Positions 60,775-64,000 of a DNA stretch of 64,000 nucleotides are shown here, piece after piece (the first letter of the stretch is position 1; each line of letters starts with the position of its first letter). Origin of the DNA: Chondrilla cf. caribensis (taxonomy: Eukaryota; Porifera; Demospongiae; Chondrillida; Chondrillidae). The stretch spans positions 2,261,400-2,325,399 of the forward strand of contig OZ026546.1 in NCBI GenBank assembly GCA_964020155.1, given 5' to 3'. The notes beneath the pieces are model-generated. The model was not told the DNA's origin. It worked only from the letters and a program-made list of their open reading frames with translations, and ran no database searches. The translations under genes and the position numbers were made by a program.

Positions 60775-63700
60775 TCAACAACTGTTACAGTACCAATTTT
60801 GTTTTTTTGATGGTAATCTCTTTCGTCCAGTACATTTCAGGTGGTACCACCTCCCACATTTGCTGCATTCTAGCCACTTTTCTTCTTCATCTGTCACCTT
60901 TTTCCACTTAATTCCACAAGCACTGCATATATCCTTTTTGATAGTCTCTTTCTTCTTCATTGCAATGAAGTGTTTGGGACCTGTTGGGCATGAAGTTACA
61001 ATGTTTCAACAATATTTGTATCATCTTGTATGGACTCGAAGTCAAATAACATACTGTGTGATGTTCTTTTAACTCGAAGTGGTGACATTAATTGTTTTTT
61101 CTTTGTAATCCTCCCTAATAATTGAATAAATTCAATATATTAACAAATTTGTACTGCAATTTGTTCTTATTAATTCAAACAAAGATACTCACTATCAGCA
61201 CTGCCAAATGCAAGGGTACGTCTCACATTGCTCATGCTGACATCTGTGAGCCTTGTTCTTTTTAATGGGCTTCCCCTCTAAACAGGGAGTTGTGACATAT
61301 GTATGGTACGTATGCAGTCTTATTGATTTTGCTAATTAGACAATATTTGTACAAGCAATATTAACCTCAAGTTGTTCCCTCTTTTTTGGTGTGAGAGCAG
61401 ATGATAACATGTCTAGGAATCTTCTCTTTTCCAAGTCTTCATCTGATATAGAGTTTAATGTGTACATGTGCATTTTATTGTCCATTAAGCATTGACATCT
61501 AAAATGTACATGTTACATGCATTCGTACTTGGCAATTTTATGTCTTCTGTTGGCCATTTTGATAAACGAACCCGCACAGAAGGCAGCTTGGCTGTAGCCA
61601 GGAGGTGCTCGAATACAAGTCTCTACCAGCATTACTGCTGATTCATGGCTCTCAACTCTTTCTCCATGTACTGTTGTTTGTGCTGTTATGTTCCCCCTGG
61701 CCACTACCTCTCCATTGAGGACAAGGTCCATAACTACATAACAAGATAAGACATAATAAGTATGTGTGTAGGTATGTATGTAATATGTAAATGGTGTAAT
61801 ATAATGTTATATATTCTGCACTTGGTAACTTTGGATGGGTACTTGTTGAAGATTGGGGCTCCGATTCTTGAGTAGTATATGGAAAAGTGTATTACTGTGT
61901 AGTATTATCTGAACATTCATGACAAGTATGCAGTACATCTTTCTTGGCATCTGTATAATATGGTGCTGATACAAAGTAGGGCTTAGTATGTCTGTCTTAC
62001 CCTTCGATCCACTGGGGGTGTTGTGTTTACTGGTAGCAGATGGAGGGTCAATCACACCTATGTGTTACAATAGTACGTACTGTGTACGACAGGTCATGAT
62101 TATAAGTACACACATTGTACCCCACCTTCTGTTTCTGAGTGTTGTATTTCCGTAACTGGATCACTCAAACCTATATAAATATTATGTGATACATACATAC
62201 AAAATATCTATGTAATGGTATGATACATTGAATCTGAATTAATGATAATAATAAAAGTATACACATACAATTATATACATGCTATGTACTTAATTTATAG
62301 ACATTCACCTTCGCCACCTTCATCGCCCTCTGTATCTAATCCTGATAGGGTGGTTTTAGTAGAGTGTGAGGGTCCTGGTAGACAAACTTGTGATTCTACA
62401 GAGGTATATTTATAGTATGCATGTATGAATAACAGCCTGCATCATGGTACTCGTGTTAGTAATGTCAATTGCTAGGAGTTCCACAGCACACAAATTTCTG
62501 TAAAACATGGAAATATGCCACTCTGAGATTTGTTTGCAAGTTATTATGTATGGCCTTTGTGGTATAATCAAAGTACGTATAATCACAGAAATCCTGAGAA
62601 TGATGTACACAGTAGTCTGGAATGCTCTTCATTCAGCTTACCTTTGCTTATCGGAGTGGATGTCATAGCAGTTTTTGGGGCATCATCAAGTGATTCTGTG
62701 TTTTATTAAGAAACAACTATTGTGATATTGATGCATACTTATGTAATCACATGTAACTTGATATCGAACCTTGCGCAAATAGAGAATGCTCCATGGTGCC
62801 AGTATGTGAGACCAATGATGATTCTGCAATAAAGTGAAATTTAATGTTATAATTATTAATGCATGTATATGTTACTTGCAAACTATAATTGCACTGATGT
62901 GTGCTTAATTTTGATTAATACCTTTGATCAGGTCAGTTGTTTTTTTCTTACCCTTTCCTTTCATAAAATGTTTTGTCACTATATTGAATTATTAAACAAA
63001 TTGTCAATAGGTAGGAAATACGTACTCGCGTGCATTTATGCACATAGACAGGTACACACACTTTTGCGTACACTTAGGGGATATAGTGGATATTAAGTTA
63101 GAAATTAGGATGGCTTCACCTTCAGGTAGGTTGTCATAAAATTCCTCCGGTACATCTTCGTTTGGGATGCATATGCATCCCAAACTGCTGACACTGGAGC
63201 TATCTTTCCTTTCAATCAATGTTTTCTTGGCCCCAGGCCTCAGAAAAAATTGCTTCGCTCGGGAGAGACAGGTAGGCTTTGACCTCACTATCCTGCGAAG
63301 ACGTTCCTCATTGTCGTGTTGGATCCCGTACATGTCGAGGAGGTTCAGAAAGCCTTGCATGGCTATTGCCAGGCCAGCTATCTTCATGTCACCAACCCGA
63401 TAGGTGACTGCCGGGTTAATAACTTGGAGAACCTGTGCAGGCAACAATATTTGTATTGCCTGATAAATCTATTCGTTTGTATGTATCATTTCAATAGTGC
63501 TTGCATGTGCGTACAGGCTTCACCTACTTCCATTCAGTATATACATGTGTACCATTCACTATACATACGTACTTATGTACATACGTATATAGCACACTTC
63601 CATTCACTATACATACGTACTTATGTACATACGTATATAGCACACTTCCATTCAGTATAATACATACGTATGTGCATACATACATAGCACACTTCCACTT

Positions 63701-63983
63701 AGTATATATATAATACATACATAGGTACATATGTACATAGCGCACGTCCACTCACTATGGTATGTACCTACGTACATAGCACCACACAATGACAACGTTC
63801 ATCTGAAAACTGTAGTGAACTATAACTCACCTCTTCAACTAATGCTACCTCGCTTAGGAGTGTAAGATGGCTGAAGGGTAGGGTTAACCTGTTTTTTTCA
63901 TCTTTGCCCTGATACTTTACTATTTCCTCACTCCATACATCCTTGAAAAAAGCTTTGATGGAGATCTCATCAAGACCAGACAT
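60775..63983 (-). CDS. Gene G: ten-exon protein with terminal PHD finger, in-frame stop in exon 8
   Basis: Exons: 63983-63831, 63432-63120, 62823-62770, 62695-62642, 62395-62309, 62170-62126, 62057-62001, 61733-61366, 61277-61193, 60980-60775; every junction is GT-AG and in phase. Exons 1-2 form an unrecognised globular region (LTLPFSHLTLLSEVALVEE, then VLQVINPAVTYRVGDMKIAG). Exons 3-7 are 15-29 residue acidic or Ser/Thr-rich cassettes, each phase 1-1. Exon 8 has LVLNGEVVARGNIT, weakly like DUF8039-type domains, then a TAA at 61515-61513. The same frame reopens directly as CQCLMDNKMHMYTL and SISDEDLEKRRFLDML. Exon 10 is a PHD finger (CSACG, CSKCGRWYHLKC, CNSC). Ending at the TAA gives 327 aa. 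Reading on, or removing an 18-base GT...AG segment that holds the stop, gives about 470. The start may lie beyond the window. Confidence 0.65.
63534..63780. repeat. 48-bp tandem repeat inside intron 1 of gene G
   Basis: Four to five units beginning CCATTCACTATACATACGTA and ending TAGCACACTT. The first two are nearly identical and the later ones diverge in length. The tyrosine-rich open frames over it are repeat artefacts. Confidence 0.8.
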
Positions 63984-64000
63984 TTTCACTCTGTTCGCAA

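Noticed and set aside
63501..63751. Tyrosine-rich frames on both strands near 63.6 kb
   Set aside because: They come from a 48-bp tandem repeat of TACGTA-type units.
63534..63780. Possible CRISPR array
   Set aside because: Units are contiguous tandem repeats with no unique spacers, in a eukaryotic intron.

Overview
This window looks like nuclear DNA of an early-branching animal, most likely a sponge. It is AT-rich, its genes are split by GT-AG introns, and it carries pogo, hAT, non-LTR and MITE elements. Its main content is a family of single-pass receptors built from a signal peptide, an Ig-like domain, FN3, EGF, a membrane span and a tyrosine-containing tail. The phylum call is inference from gene content; no species is claimed.

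Layout. Four plus-strand paralogues are called here A (1438-13308), B (17664-24149), C (31168-34536) and D (43505-54902). A and D are close sisters with seven-exon or six-exon structures and a two-motif tail. B and C are sisters with five exons and a one-motif tail. A divergent, damaged relative E lies on the minus strand (41326-36253), and a lone Ig-like exon F lies at 59172-58865 (minus). Every internal coding exon of the family is phase 1 at both ends, so domains can be gained, lost or skipped without breaking frame.

The cluster grew by segmental duplication. About 28-17,285 (gene A plus the 5' flank of B) matches about 42,083-58,503 (gene D plus a third 5' flank). The third flank (56,007-58,503) has no gene after it: the match stops at a dispersed repeat just before the signal-peptide exon would start. 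A 5' flank of the B type is therefore present three times (14,890-17,740; 25,640-31,246; 56,007-58,503), each with a conserved donor that probably ends a non-coding first exon.

Mobile elements are well resolved because the paralogues supply empty sites: a 2,809-bp pogo-type element with TA target duplication (25,966-28,774), an 832-bp hAT deletion derivative with an 8-bp duplication (45,507-46,338) and a 203-bp MITE (56,211-56,413). Degenerate LINE pieces lie at 20.5-22.9 kb, and a different LINE 3' end (41.4-42.1 kb) abuts the start of the D block. The pogo transposase has a third exon encoding a C-terminal PHD-type zinc finger.

At the right edge (63,983-60,775, minus) is an unrelated gene G of about ten exons that I could assemble phase by phase. 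It has an unknown N-terminal domain, five short acidic or Ser/Thr-rich exons and a terminal PHD finger, but an in-frame TAA sits in exon 8. The remaining DNA is introns, degenerate repeats and AT-rich spacer with no gene I can support.
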